DNA of 64,000 bases from Nocardia vermiculata NBRC 100427 (GTDB lineage: Bacteria > Actinomycetota > Actinomycetes > Mycobacteriales > Mycobacteriaceae): the NCBI RefSeq assembly GCF_001613265.1, contig NZ_BDCA01000014.1, positions 124,001 through 188,000 of the forward strand. The letters are read 5' to 3'. A program made the position numbers and the translations under genes. Below the pieces are notes generated by a model. That model was not told the origin of the DNA. It did not search any database and was given only the letters and a program-made list of their open reading frames with translations. Shown here piece by piece: positions 1-8,720 of this stretch (position 1 is its first letter; every line of letters begins with the position of its first letter).

Positions 1-1
1 C

Positions 2-319
2 CTCAATCCCGGTGTCTCACCCGAACAGCTCGACGCCACCTACCGGCAGTGCATGTCGACCGCACCGTGGGCCACCCTGCGTATGCAGGAAGCGGTGTTC
101 CACTGCGACAGCCGGGACGCGTTGCGCGCCCTCACTGTTCCGGCTCTGATCGTGCACGGCGCGATCGACTTCTCGGCTCCGGTCGAGGTCACCGGACGCC
201 GCACCGCCGAACTCGTGCCGGGTGCGACGTATCGCGAATATCCGACCGGCGGCCATGGTCTCTACACCTCCCATGCGGCCGAACTGAACAACGATCTGCT
301 CGAATTCATCAAGGGCTGA
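2..319 (+). CDS. alpha/beta hydrolase, C-terminal part (5' end outside window)
   Basis: Only the last 105 codons are in the window; the reading frame is open from base 2. The residues fit the C-terminal half of an alpha/beta hydrolase of the non-haem chloroperoxidase/esterase type. A strand ending VHGAID carries the acid residue (GAIDFSAP). A later GGHGLYTSH carries the catalytic histidine, followed by the usual final helix NNDLLEFI. The nucleophile elbow must lie upstream of the window. The gene ends 44 bp before the efflux-pump gene on the same strand, so the two may be cotranscribed. Substrate cannot be told. Confidence 0.8.
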   Translation, partial: LNPGVSPEQLDATYRQCMSTAPWATLRMQEAVFHCDSRDALRALTVPALIVHGAIDFSAPVEVTGRRTAELVPGATYREYPTGGHGLYTSHAAELNNDLLEFIKG

Positions 320-363
320 ACGACTTTCGCTCCCCTACCCGATATCACCGCGAAGGGATCGTC

Positions 364-1794
364 ATGTCGGCTCCCACTCTGTCCCCCACCCCGCACACCC
401 GATCGTCTTCGGCACCCGAATGGGCCACCCTGCTCGTCCTGCTCGCCGGGACCTTCATGGTCACCCTCGACTTCTTCATCGTCAATGTCGCTGTGCCGGA
501 CACCCAGGCCGATCTGCACGCCGGTAGCGCGGCCATGCAATGGGTGGTCGCCGGATACAGTCTCGCCGTCGCGGCCGGCCTGATCACCGCCGGCCGGCTC
601 GGCGATCTCTACGGCCGTCGCCGGCTCTACGGCATCGGGATGGCGGTGTTCACGCTCGCCTCGGTGATCTGCGCGGTGGCCGGCGGGCCGGGCGCTCTGA
701 TCGCCGCGCGGATCGCGCAAGGTGCCGGGATGGCGCTGCTGACACCGCAGGTCCTGGGCCTGATCAGCGTGGTGTTCAGCGGCGCCCGGCGCACCCGCGC
801 CTTCGCCGCCTACGGCCTGACGATGGGTCTGGCCGCGGTCTTCGGTCAGTTGATCGGCGGGGTGCTGATCCAGGCCGACCTGTTCGGACTGGGCTGGCGC
901 ACCATCTTCTGGATCAATGTGCCGGTGGGTGTGCTGGTACTCGCCGTACTCACCCGGCTGGTGCCCGGCTCACGCGGTGTCGGCGGCACCCGCCTCGACC
1001 TGACCGGAGCAGGTCTGGTGTGCGCCGCGCTCACCACCGGGATTCTGCCGCTGATCCAGGGCCGTGAACAGGGCTGGCCACTGTGGACCTGGGTGTCACT
1101 CACGCTATCGGTAGTGCTGATCGCGGTCTTCGCCGGCTATCAGCGTCGGCTGGCGCACCGCGACGGTGCCCCACTGGTGAACCCGGCACTGTTCGGCGAG
1201 CGCTCCTTCGCGATCGGCACCGTGATCGCACTCGGCTATCAGATGACCATGGCGTCGTTCTTCCTGTTCCTCGCGCTGTACCTGCAACAGGGGCGACAGC
1301 TGTCGGCGCTCGGGTCGGGCCTGCTGTTCCTGGCACTCGGCGCACCGTATCTGCTCACCTCGCTGCTGTCGTCACGGCTGACGGCCCGGCTGGGACGCCA
1401 GGTCGTCGCGGTGGGTGCGGTACTGCAGGCCGCCGGATACCTACTGGTGGCGCTCATCGTGCACGAGCTGGACACCGCCGGCCCGGTACTCGCACTGGTC
1501 CCGGCGATGCTCGTCGTAGGCGCCGGAATGGGCCTGGCGCTGGTCCCGCTGCCGGGCATAGTGCTGGCCTCGGTGACACCCGAGCACGCCGCAGCGGCCG
1601 GTGGAGTACTCGCCACCGCGCAGCAGCTGGGCAGTGCGCTCGGAGTGGCGCTGGTGGGGTTGGTGTTCTATCAGCAGCTCGGTGCACACGCCGGATTCGC
1701 CGGCGCGTTCGCGGTCAGCTTGCTTGCGATGACACTGCTGTGCCTGCTCACCGCGGCGCTCGTACAACTGCTCCCCCGGCGCACCGGGCTCTGA
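364..1794 (+). CDS. MFS drug efflux transporter, DHA2 (14-TM) family
   Basis: Predicted 476-residue proton-driven multidrug exporter of the inner membrane. The N-terminus leads into a hydrophobic segment with the DHA2 signature LDFFIVNVAVP. It is followed by loop motif A (GRLGDLYGRRR) and the motif-C region, with about 14 hydrophobic segments overall, as in QacA/EmrB relatives. The ATG at 364 is chosen because AAGGGA lies 5 nt upstream; the open frame extends further upstream but that part overlaps the hydrolase gene. The convergent LuxR regulator ends 29 bp after the stop. Drug specificity cannot be read from sequence. Confidence 0.93.
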   Translation: MSAPTLSPTPHTRSSSAPEWATLLVLLAGTFMVTLDFFIVNVAVPDTQADLHAGSAAMQWVVAGYSLAVAAGLITAGRLGDLYGRRRLYGIGMAVFTLASVICAVAGGPGALIAARIAQGAGMALLTPQVLGLISVVFSGARRTRAFAAYGLTMGLAAVFGQLIGGVLIQADLFGLGWRTIFWINVPVGVLVLAVLTRLVPGSRGVGGTRLDLTGAGLVCAALTTGILPLIQGREQGWPLWTWVSLTLSVVLIAVFAGYQRRLAHRDGAPLVNPALFGERSFAIGTVIALGYQMTMASFFLFLALYLQQGRQLSALGSGLLFLALGAPYLLTSLLSSRLTARLGRQVVAVGAVLQAAGYLLVALIVHELDTAGPVLALVPAMLVVGAGMGLALVPLPGIVLASVTPEHAAAAGGVLATAQQLGSALGVALVGLVFYQQLGAHAGFAGAFAVSLLAMTLLCLLTAALVQLLPRRTGL

Positions 1795-1823
1795 TCGTCG
1801 TACCCGGTGATTCCCGTCGGAGG

Positions 1824-4544
1824 TCAATCCAGTTGATCGGCAAGTGTTTTCAGTTCACCTCGGGAGGCCACCCCGAGCTTCGGATACGCCTTGTAGAGGT
1901 GATAACCGACGGTGCGATGACTGAGGAACAGCTGCGCCGCGATCTCCCGGTTGGACAACCCCCGCGCAGCCAGACGGGAGATCTGCAACTCCTGCGGGGT
2001 GAGCCCGGATACATTGCGGCGCTGCGATTGCGGCGTGGCGCCACCGTTCGGCGCCGCTCCGGTGGCGACGAGTTCACTGCGGGCGCGCTCGGCCCACGGC
2101 CGCATTCCGATCTCGGAGAACATCTCCAGCGCGTCGCCCAGCAGGGTGCGGGCCTCGCTCTTGCGGCGCGCCCGCCGCAGCCATTCCCCGTAGAGCTGCG
2201 CGGTACGGGCGTATTCCACCGGCCGGGCCTCCCGGTCGTGCAGCGCCAACGCCCGCACATAGAGTTTTTCGGCCTCGTCGTCGGCAGCCAGCAGCGCCCG
2301 GCAACGCAACACCAGTGCCTCGGCCCACGGCCGGCCCGTCCGCGCGGCCCACTCGTCGAGCCGGTCGACCTCCGCGACGCCCCGCTCAGCCGCGCCGACC
2401 CGCACCGCCGCCTCGACCAGATCCGGGATCGACCGCATCGCGCACAGATGATGGCGCAGCGGATCGCGGGTCAGGCGCTCCAGCCGGGCGAGCGCGGGCT
2501 CGGCGCGGCCGTGGCCGAGTTCCAGCACGCCGAGTGCCCAGTGCGCCCACGCGGCCCCCGGCGACACCGCCCCCGGCGTGCTGTCGGCCAGCCCGGCCTC
2601 GGCATGCCGGCGGCACTGCTCCTCGTCACCGTCGGCGGCGTAGATCCGTGCCAGCACGCTGTGCAACTGGCTCACCCACTGTTGCTGACCGAGATCGCGG
2701 GCCAAGCCGAGTGCTTCGGTCGCGGTGGTCCGCGCGTCGCGGAGGCGACCGGTGAACACCTCCCCCTCGGCGGCGAAGAACATGGCCGTCGGCAGCCGCC
2801 CGGCCGCGCCGCCGGTCCGGTAGTCGCGGATGAGACGGACCGCCAGTTCGTGTGCTGCGGCATCCTGCCCGCTGGTGGCGCCCACACCGCACAGCAGCAG
2901 CTTCACGCGATCGGGAATGCTGCCGAGCCGCTCGCTGCGTTCGACGGTATCGCCGAGATCCGGCGGCGGGCCCGCGCCGGCACCATCACTCAGAATCCGC
3001 GCGATGAAATCGACGATCGGGGCCATCGGCTCGGTCTCGGGCAGCGGTACCGCCCGCAGCTGCTCCAGCGTCCGCGCCAACTGGTCCGAGCCCAGGTACC
3101 AGCCGGTGTGCAGGGCCTGGACGAGCATCGCGGTCGCCAGCACGGGATCGGACTCGGCGATCGGTGCGGCGCCCGCGCGCAGCAACCGGTCGGCGTCCTG
3201 GAATCGGCCCTGCCAGAAGTGCGCGAGACCTTCCACATGGGCGAGGCGAGCGGCCACATCAGCGGCCGGGCCGGGACGCGCCGCGGCGCGTTGCGCCAGT
3301 GCCGCCGCGCGCTCCGTATCGCCGGCATCCAGCGCGGACTGGGCCGCCAGGGCTTCGCGGTGCGCGCGCCGCGCCGGATCGGCGGTCAGCTGTGCGGCAC
3401 GCTCGTAGGCCGCGGCGGCGGCCTCGTGGCCGTGCCGTGCCAGCGCCCGCGACGCCGTGTCTTCCAGTGCGGCCGCGACACCGGCATCGGTGCCCGTGGT
3501 GGCGGCAGCGGCATGCCAGGCCTGCCGGTCGGCGTCGGCGGGGCCGTCGAGTACGGCGGCCAGGGCACGATGCACCGCCAACCGGCGGCCGCGCGCAGCG
3601 CCCTGGTAGATCGCGGCCCGGATCAGCGGATGGCGCAATGCGAGGGTGTCGCCGCGAACGAGCAGCCCGTCCGCTTCCGCCGGTGCCAGATCGTCGATTC
3701 CCGCGCCGAGTTCGGCTGCTGCGCGCAGCACTGTCGCCGGGTCGCCGGATTCTTCGGCGGCGACCACCAGCAGCAGGTCCCGGGTGGGTTCGGGCATGCG
3801 GCCGATCCGGCCGTGGAACGCCTGTTGCAGCCGGTGGGTCAGCGCCGGTGGCCCACCGGGCTCGTCGGCTCCCATATCGGCGAGCTCGAGCAGTGCCAGA
3901 GGGTTACCGCATGCCTGGTCGAGCAGCCGGCGGCGCATCGCCGCGGGCAGGTCGCGCCGGTCGGCGAGCGCCGCGGCAGCAGCCGGGTCCAGGCCGGCCA
4001 GACGGCATTCGGGCAGGTCGGCGGCCGGTGCGAAGCCTGCCCCGTCGCGGGCGGCGAGGATGATCGCGATGCCCTCGGCGTACAACCTGCGGGCGGCGAA
4101 CAGAATCGCGTCCAACGAGGCACGGTCGAGCCATTGCGCATCGTCGATCAGGCACAGCAGCCCGTCGTCGCCGGCGTATTCGGTGAGCAGGGACAGCACT
4201 GCGAGGCCGACCATCATGACATCGTCGGCGGTGTCGTCGTCCCCCAGGCGTAGCGCCGATTCCAGGGCCGCACGCTGGCGCGATGCCAGCGCCGGCAGTG
4301 TGCCCAGCGCCGGGCGCAGCAGCATGTGCAGGCCGGCGAAGGGGAGCTCCGCCTCGACCTCGATTCCCGCCCCACGCAGCACCCGGAGATCGGGGGCAGT
4401 CAGTGCGGTGTGGTCGAGCAGCGCGGTCTTACCGATGCCCGGATCGCCGCGCAGCACCAGCCAGCCACTCTGTCCGGCGCGAGCCTGCTCCAGCACCGCC
4501 TCGATTACCGCGATTTCACCGGCGCGCCCGTACAACTCGTTCAT
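1824..4544 (-). CDS. LuxR-family regulator with AAA ATPase domain (LAL type)
   Basis: A 906-residue large ATP-binding regulator of the LuxR family. The N-terminal STAND-like ATPase has a Walker A at residues 33-40 (GDPGIGKT) and a Walker B around LCLIDDAQW. The middle is an alanine/arginine-rich helical-repeat (TPR-like) region. The C-terminus is a LuxR helix-turn-helix with LTPQELQISRLAARGLSNRE and a recognition helix near RTVGYHLYKAYPKLG. The frame is open about 90 codons further upstream, but the ATG at 4544 starts directly before the family N-terminus (NELYGRAGE). Such proteins usually respond to a small ligand and ATP. The regulated genes are not known; the neighbouring efflux pump is one candidate. 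Confidence 0.92.
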   Translation of the reverse strand: MNELYGRAGEIAVIEAVLEQARAGQSGWLVLRGDPGIGKTALLDHTALTAPDLRVLRGAGIEVEAELPFAGLHMLLRPALGTLPALASRQRAALESALRLGDDDTADDVMMVGLAVLSLLTEYAGDDGLLCLIDDAQWLDRASLDAILFAARRLYAEGIAIILAARDGAGFAPAADLPECRLAGLDPAAAAALADRRDLPAAMRRRLLDQACGNPLALLELADMGADEPGGPPALTHRLQQAFHGRIGRMPEPTRDLLLVVAAEESGDPATVLRAAAELGAGIDDLAPAEADGLLVRGDTLALRHPLIRAAIYQGAARGRRLAVHRALAAVLDGPADADRQAWHAAAATTGTDAGVAAALEDTASRALARHGHEAAAAAYERAAQLTADPARRAHREALAAQSALDAGDTERAAALAQRAAARPGPAADVAARLAHVEGLAHFWQGRFQDADRLLRAGAAPIAESDPVLATAMLVQALHTGWYLGSDQLARTLEQLRAVPLPETEPMAPIVDFIARILSDGAGAGPPPDLGDTVERSERLGSIPDRVKLLLCGVGATSGQDAAAHELAVRLIRDYRTGGAAGRLPTAMFFAAEGEVFTGRLRDARTTATEALGLARDLGQQQWVSQLHSVLARIYAADGDEEQCRRHAEAGLADSTPGAVSPGAAWAHWALGVLELGHGRAEPALARLERLTRDPLRHHLCAMRSIPDLVEAAVRVGAAERGVAEVDRLDEWAARTGRPWAEALVLRCRALLAADDEAEKLYVRALALHDREARPVEYARTAQLYGEWLRRARRKSEARTLLGDALEMFSEIGMRPWAERARSELVATGAAPNGGATPQSQRRNVSGLTPQELQISRLAARGLSNREIAAQLFLSHRTVGYHLYKAYPKLGVASRGELKTLADQLD

Positions 4545-4677
4545 GACGCCTCGCCGATCCCGCACATCGCACCGATCATCGCACACCGCCCCGCACCGCC
4601 GGGAGCGCTCGGACGGCAGCTCGCCCCGTCCAGCGCGCCTGCGGGCGCGGCGGTGAAAACAGCGCGACAATCGCCGG

Positions 4678-5097
4678 ATGAGCGACTGGAATACCGCGAT
4701 CATCGACGAGTTTCGCGCGAACGAAGGCCGTGTCGGTGGCAATTTCGAGGGTGCCCCCATGCTGTTGCTGCACCATCGGGGCCGCAAATCGGGACGGCAG
4801 CTGGTCACGCCCATGATGTACCTGCCCGACGAGGAGGACCCCGATACCGTCTACGTCTTCGCCTCGAAGGCCGGGGCGCCGACGCATCCGGACTGGTACT
4901 ACAACCTGACCACGGCAGCCACCGCGGAGATCGAGCGCGGGACCGAACGGTATGCGGTGACAGCCGCCGAGGTCCACGGCGATCGGCGCGATCGGATCTA
5001 CGCCGAGCAGGCCCGTCGCTATCCGGGCTTCGCCGACTACGCCCGCAAGACCGAGGGCATCCGCACGATCCCGGTGGTCTCGATCCGGCGCGCATGA
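4678..5097 (+). CDS. DDN-like deazaflavin (F420)-dependent nitroreductase family protein
   Basis: A 139-residue protein of the split-beta-barrel DDN/DUF385 family, typical of actinobacteria that make coenzyme F420. Family landmarks are the strand APMLLLHHRGRKSGRQ, which contacts the F420 tail in this family, then PMMYL and HPDWYYNLTTA. The C-terminal strand ends IPVVSIRR. Members reduce quinones or nitroaromatics with F420H2, but not all have shown activity. It is divergent from the LAL regulator (133 bp between starts) and convergent with the sigma factor. A second DDN paralogue lies at 57687. Confidence 0.88.
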   Translation: MSDWNTAIIDEFRANEGRVGGNFEGAPMLLLHHRGRKSGRQLVTPMMYLPDEEDPDTVYVFASKAGAPTHPDWYYNLTTAATAEIERGTERYAVTAAEVHGDRRDRIYAEQARRYPGFADYARKTEGIRTIPVVSIRRA

Positions 5098-5125
5098 CGC
5101 TTCGGGCGGCCCCGGCGGGCGGGCA

Positions 5126-5731
5126 TCAGTGGCTGCCTTCCCGCTGGGGCGCCGAGAGCCGGGAGCCCAGGGTCCGCAGCCCCGCCCGGATGCGCGCCTT
5201 CGCGGTGGGCAGGGGGATGCCCAGGTCGCGCGCGACCTCCGGATAGCTGCGCCCGCCGTAGAAGGCCAGCAGAATCGCCTCGCGCTGCCGCTCCCCCAGC
5301 CGGTGTACCTCACCCGCGACCGACAACTCGTCCAGGTGCTGAGTCACCTCGTCGAAGACCACGTCACGGTCACGCTGGTACTGGCCGCGGCCGAAGACGC
5401 GTTCCCGGTCCGCTTGGGACTGTTCGGACCGGACCCGGTCGACAGCGCGCCGATGGGCGAACATCAGCAGCCAGCCCATCGGGCTGGCGCGGTCGGCGTC
5501 GTAGTCACCCGCCGCTGTCCACGCCTGCAGATACACCTCCTGGCAGACCTCCTGTGCCAGGACCGGACTGCGCAGAATGGTGACCAACCGCGCCATCAGG
5601 CGGGTGTTGGTACTGCGGTAGAAGGCGGCGAAGGAATCGGCATTCCCTTCCGCAGACTCGTGCAGCAGAACAGCCAGCTCTGCCGCTGTGACAGTGGAAC
5701 GTCTTTCGGGGGAACGCTGTTCGATCTCCAT
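5126..5731 (-). CDS. ECF RNA polymerase sigma factor, SigK-like
   Basis: A 201-residue extracytoplasmic-function sigma factor. Region 2 spans about residues 31-104 and includes QEVYLQAWTAAGDYD and the -10 recognition helix GWLLMFAHRRAVDRVR. Region 4 spans about 141-190 (ERQREAILLAFYGGRSYPEVA followed by a helix-turn-helix ending RIRAGLRTL). Overall it resembles mycobacterial SigK, slightly longer. SigK is normally held by the membrane anti-sigma RskA encoded next to it. Here no anti-sigma gene is adjacent: downstream is the convergent DDN gene and upstream is a gap and the KGG peptide. The regulator may be elsewhere or of another kind. Confidence 0.88.
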   Translation of the reverse strand: MEIEQRSPERRSTVTAAELAVLLHESAEGNADSFAAFYRSTNTRLMARLVTILRSPVLAQEVCQEVYLQAWTAAGDYDADRASPMGWLLMFAHRRAVDRVRSEQSQADRERVFGRGQYQRDRDVVFDEVTQHLDELSVAGEVHRLGERQREAILLAFYGGRSYPEVARDLGIPLPTAKARIRAGLRTLGSRLSAPQREGSH

Positions 5732-6039
5732 CGCACACCGTTTTTCGTCTCGCAGATCGTCGAGGATCGGCGGCTGTACCCGGCCTCGTCGCCGGACCGC
5801 CAGTGGAGTAACGCCGAGCGTCGATGCTCGTGTCCGCTAGCTTTATCCCTTCCGGGCGGAATCATCGCGCCCGGGGCCGTCTCGCGGCGACGGCATGGGG
5901 ATCATCGGAAGCTTGTAACTCGATGTTAACCACGCAGGACGAAAAAAATCGAGAGACCAGGCAAACCCCCCAAACGGGAAGTGCGAACCGGATCAATGCG
6001 ATCCGATTCGCACCCGTCGAGACCATGTCCGGTTCTCGC
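5732..6039. other. intergenic region upstream of the sigma factor
   Basis: About 308 bp without a convincing gene. It must hold the sigma-factor promoter (minus strand) and the 3' end of the KGG-peptide transcript. The minus strand has a short T-run (complement of positions 5942-5948), but no clear stem precedes it, so a terminator is not called. Open frames crossing the region are arginine-rich and lack family features. Confidence 0.4.
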
Positions 6040-6240
6040 TCAGCTTCCGCTGTGACTGTGCTCACCGCCGGCCTGCTTGGCCGCGGTCGGCTGGGCCTGT
6101 GCTCCCTTACGCCCGGCGGCCTGCGGATCGGCAGCGTTGCTCTCGCCGAAGCTGCCGGTGCTGGCCTGACCACCCCGACGCGCCTGCTCCTCGGTGTCAT
6201 TGCGATTACCGAACTGACCTGCATTGTTCGGGTCTGCCAT
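6040..6240 (-). CDS. KGG-repeat general stress protein (66 aa)
   Basis: A small, very hydrophilic 66-residue protein without membrane segment. The stretch GNRNDTEEQARRGGQASTGS and the later AAGRKGAQAQ match the glycine-rich KGG repeat of stress-induced bacterial proteins related to Con-10 and GsiB. Such proteins are hydrophilin-like and accumulate in desiccation or general stress. The start is fixed by a strong AAGGAGG 6 nt before the ATG at 6240; codons upstream in frame are arginine-rich and unlikely. Proximity to an ECF sigma factor suggests, but does not prove, stress control. Confidence 0.85.
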   Translation of the reverse strand: MADPNNAGQFGNRNDTEEQARRGGQASTGSFGESNAADPQAAGRKGAQAQPTAAKQAGGEHSHSGS

Positions 6241-6356
6241 GACGAACCTCCTTCGCAGTCGTAGCTCGTTCGTCGGTTGCGACCGGAAACCCGTCCGGCC
6301 ACAACTGCGCACTACCCGAGGCGCCCGGAGCTATGCATCGAAATCACCGGCGAATC

Positions 6357-7547
6357 TCATGCCGCCGGATCGAGTACCACCTTCACCATGCCGTCGGCCT
6401 TGCGCTGGAAATCCCGATAGGCGCGCGGGGCCGAGGACAACGGAAGGCGGTGAGTGGCAAAGCTTTCCACGCCCAGCGGATCTCCGTCCGCGAGCAGCGG
6501 CAGGAGATCTCCGACCCAGCGCTTGACGTTGGCCTGGCCCATCCGCAGCTGGATCTGCTTGTCGAACAGGATGCGCATCGGCAGTGGATCCATCATGCCC
6601 CCGTATACGCCGGACAGCGATATCGTGCCACCCCGGCGCACGATATCGATCGCGCTGTCGAGGGCCGCGAGCCGGTCCACCGCGGCCGTGTCGAGCAGGC
6701 GCTCGGAGATCGAGTCGGGCAGATAGCCGGCCGCCCGCTGCGCGAACTCCGCCACCGGGGACCCGTGTGCTTCCATCCCTACGGCATCGACGACACTGTC
6801 GGGCCCGCGTCCGTCGGTCCGGTCACGAATCACGTCCCCGATCGTGGCGTCTCCGATCGCCGCCGAATCCACCGTCTCGATACCGCGCTCGGACACCCGG
6901 CGCAACCGCTCGGGCACCCGGTCCACGCCGATCACCCGATACCCGCGATGCGCGCCGATCCGGCAGGCCATGTCACCGATGGGCCCCAGCCCCAGCACCA
7001 CCAGCGAACCTCCGTCGGGCACACCGGCGTACTCCACCGCCTGCCATGCCGTCGGCAGCACGTCCGACAGGTACAGGAAGCGGCTGTCGTCGGGACCCGC
7101 GGGGATCGAGATGTGGGTGAAGTCGGCGTGCGGAACTCGCAGATACTGCGCCTGCGCCCCCGGCACCTGGCCGTACAACTTCGAATAGCCGAACAAAGCG
7201 GCGCCGCTGCCGTATTCGCGGACCTGGGTCGTTTCGCACTGGGTCGGCAACCCCGACTCGCACATCACGCAGTGCCCGCACGCGATCTGGAAGGGCACCA
7301 CCACCCGGTCCCCGACCGCCAGCGACCGAACCTCGGCGCCGACTTCCACCACCACCCCGATCGGTTCGTGCCCCAGGATGTCACCCGCACTCATATACGG
7401 CCCGAGCACCTCGTAGAGGTGCAGATCCGATCCGCACAGACCGGAGGAGCTCACCGCGATGATCGCATCGGTCGGCTCCTGGATCCGTGGGTCCGGCACC
7501 TCGTCCACCGAGACGTTCCGGCGGCCCTGCCAGGTCACTGCTTTCAT
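6357..7547 (-). CDS. zinc-dependent alcohol dehydrogenase (formaldehyde-dehydrogenase-like MDR)
   Basis: A 396-residue medium-chain dehydrogenase/reductase. Catalytic zinc ligands are C38 (LCGSDLH) and H60-E61 (LGHEPIG). The structural zinc site is the four-cysteine cluster CGHCVMCESGLPTQC. The Rossmann motif is GLGPIGD. The insertion pattern and length resemble the glutathione-independent formaldehyde dehydrogenase-like branch, which uses NAD. The ATG at 7547 is chosen over an in-frame GTG three codons upstream because GAGG lies 8 nt before it. Substrate is uncertain. It is transcribed divergently from the small acidic protein at 7676. Confidence 0.9.
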   Translation of the reverse strand: MKAVTWQGRRNVSVDEVPDPRIQEPTDAIIAVSSSGLCGSDLHLYEVLGPYMSAGDILGHEPIGVVVEVGAEVRSLAVGDRVVVPFQIACGHCVMCESGLPTQCETTQVREYGSGAALFGYSKLYGQVPGAQAQYLRVPHADFTHISIPAGPDDSRFLYLSDVLPTAWQAVEYAGVPDGGSLVVLGLGPIGDMACRIGAHRGYRVIGVDRVPERLRRVSERGIETVDSAAIGDATIGDVIRDRTDGRGPDSVVDAVGMEAHGSPVAEFAQRAAGYLPDSISERLLDTAAVDRLAALDSAIDIVRRGGTISLSGVYGGMMDPLPMRILFDKQIQLRMGQANVKRWVGDLLPLLADGDPLGVESFATHRLPLSSAPRAYRDFQRKADGMVKVVLDPAA

Positions 7548-7675
7548 CACTGCCACCTCGACTCTGCGTTGCTGCCGGATACGGCCATCGTCGAGCTACC
7601 CGCGCTCCGGTGGACCAAACGGCGGCCGGTGCCGCGCAAGTGTTTGCGACGAGTGTTCGGGGGCACGCGATCCAC

Positions 7676-8044
7676 ATGACTTCGAACGAATCCGACGAGG
7701 AGCTGCTCGACGCGACCGAGGGCCTCGATTCCGACGATGTCGGCAACTCCGACGGTGACGATGTCGTCGAACCGCCCGACGACTGGTCCGGCGCCGACAG
7801 TTACGGCATGACCGCGCGCGGGCAACGCAGCGAACGACCGCTGGCCCAGCGACTGGCCGAGGAGGAACCCGACACCGGCGCAGCGCCGACTGCGGAGCCG
7901 GGCCTTCCCGAGACCGGGCCGGCCGAGGGCGTGGATACGGTGCGCACCGATTCGCCCACCGGCGACAGCGACTCCGAAGCGGTCGAGGAGATCGTGCGCC
8001 GCGAATCCGACGACGACGATTCCTATTTTCCGCGTCCGGACTGA
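7676..8044 (+). CDS. acidic DUF5709-type protein
   Basis: A 122-residue, strongly acidic, low-complexity protein rich in Asp, Glu and Ser. It contains SGADSYGMTARGQRSERPLAQRLAEEEPD in its middle, and this SYG..T..QR...L.QRL.EE..D pattern is the hallmark of actinobacterial DUF5709 proteins. No signal peptide or membrane segment is visible and it is probably largely disordered. Function is unknown for the family. The ATG at 7676 is the only good start near the beginning of the conserved region. Confidence 0.8.
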   Translation: MTSNESDEELLDATEGLDSDDVGNSDGDDVVEPPDDWSGADSYGMTARGQRSERPLAQRLAEEEPDTGAAPTAEPGLPETGPAEGVDTVRTDSPTGDSDSEAVEEIVRRESDDDDSYFPRPD

Positions 8045-8132
8045 TTCTTTCCCGTGCCCGGACCGGATCGGGATAAGGGGTATTGTCACGACTGTAACGC
8101 GTCCGCGACTGCCGGTCATGGTGGGAGATGAG

Positions 8133-8720
8133 ATGGTGCGTACGACCTCGAAGGTGCTGCGAGCGGGGCGTATCGCTCCGTGCGCCCGCTCGCCGTTGAT
8201 GCGCCGCGCCGACCGGTTCGAGCATGCGCTGCGCTTGGTGCTGCTACTACTGGCGGTGGCCGCGATCGCGGTGGCCGTGGTCGCGGGAATGCACCAGCAG
8301 CAGACCGACGCGGCGCGCATCCGGGCCGAGAACGCCGCCAAGACACCCGTCCCCGCGGTCATCGTCACCGATCCGGTGCGGACCCCCGCACCGACCGGGA
8401 TGTACGCCGATCAGATGCAGGCCGAGGCGCAGTGGATCCGGGACGGGCAGCAGCACCGCGCGACGGTGGACGTCGTCGAGACCGCCGTACCGGGAGAGCA
8501 GGTCACCGTGTGGCTGGCGCCCGGCGGCACCGTCACCGGCCCACCGGTTGCCGACGATGCTGCCGTGGCCTCGGGGATCGCCACGGGGATCGCGGTACTG
8601 CTCGCCTGCTGGGGTCTGGCCTACGTACTGGCCCGGGCCACCGGCTACGGCCTGGACCGCCACCGCGCCACCGAATGGGGGCGCGAGTGGCGGCAGCTGG
8701 AACCGGGGGTCGGAATCTAG
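8133..8720 (+). CDS. Rv1733c-like membrane protein
   Basis: A 195-residue predicted inner-membrane protein with two membrane segments. The first is near residues 30-50 (LVLLLLAVAAIAVAVVAG); the second is near the C-terminus (GIATGIAVLLACWGLAYVL). Between them is an extracytoplasmic domain including GEQVTVWLAPGGTVT. This layout, and the pattern RSPLMRRADRFE before the first segment, match the Rv1733c family of mycolata; function unknown. GGGAG lies 5 nt before the ATG at 8133, so that start is preferred to the ATG at 8118. Its stop overlaps the stop of the convergent fadD8 in a shared CTAG. Confidence 0.8.
   Translation: MVRTTSKVLRAGRIAPCARSPLMRRADRFEHALRLVLLLLAVAAIAVAVVAGMHQQQTDAARIRAENAAKTPVPAVIVTDPVRTPAPTGMYADQMQAEAQWIRDGQQHRATVDVVETAVPGEQVTVWLAPGGTVTGPPVADDAAVASGIATGIAVLLACWGLAYVLARATGYGLDRHRATEWGREWRQLEPGVGI

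Noticed and set aside
1083..4253. 1056-codon open frame on the plus strand opposite the LAL regulator
   Set aside because: Arginine/proline-rich with no domain; it is antisense to a gene with Walker motifs and an HTH, a usual artefact of high-GC DNA.
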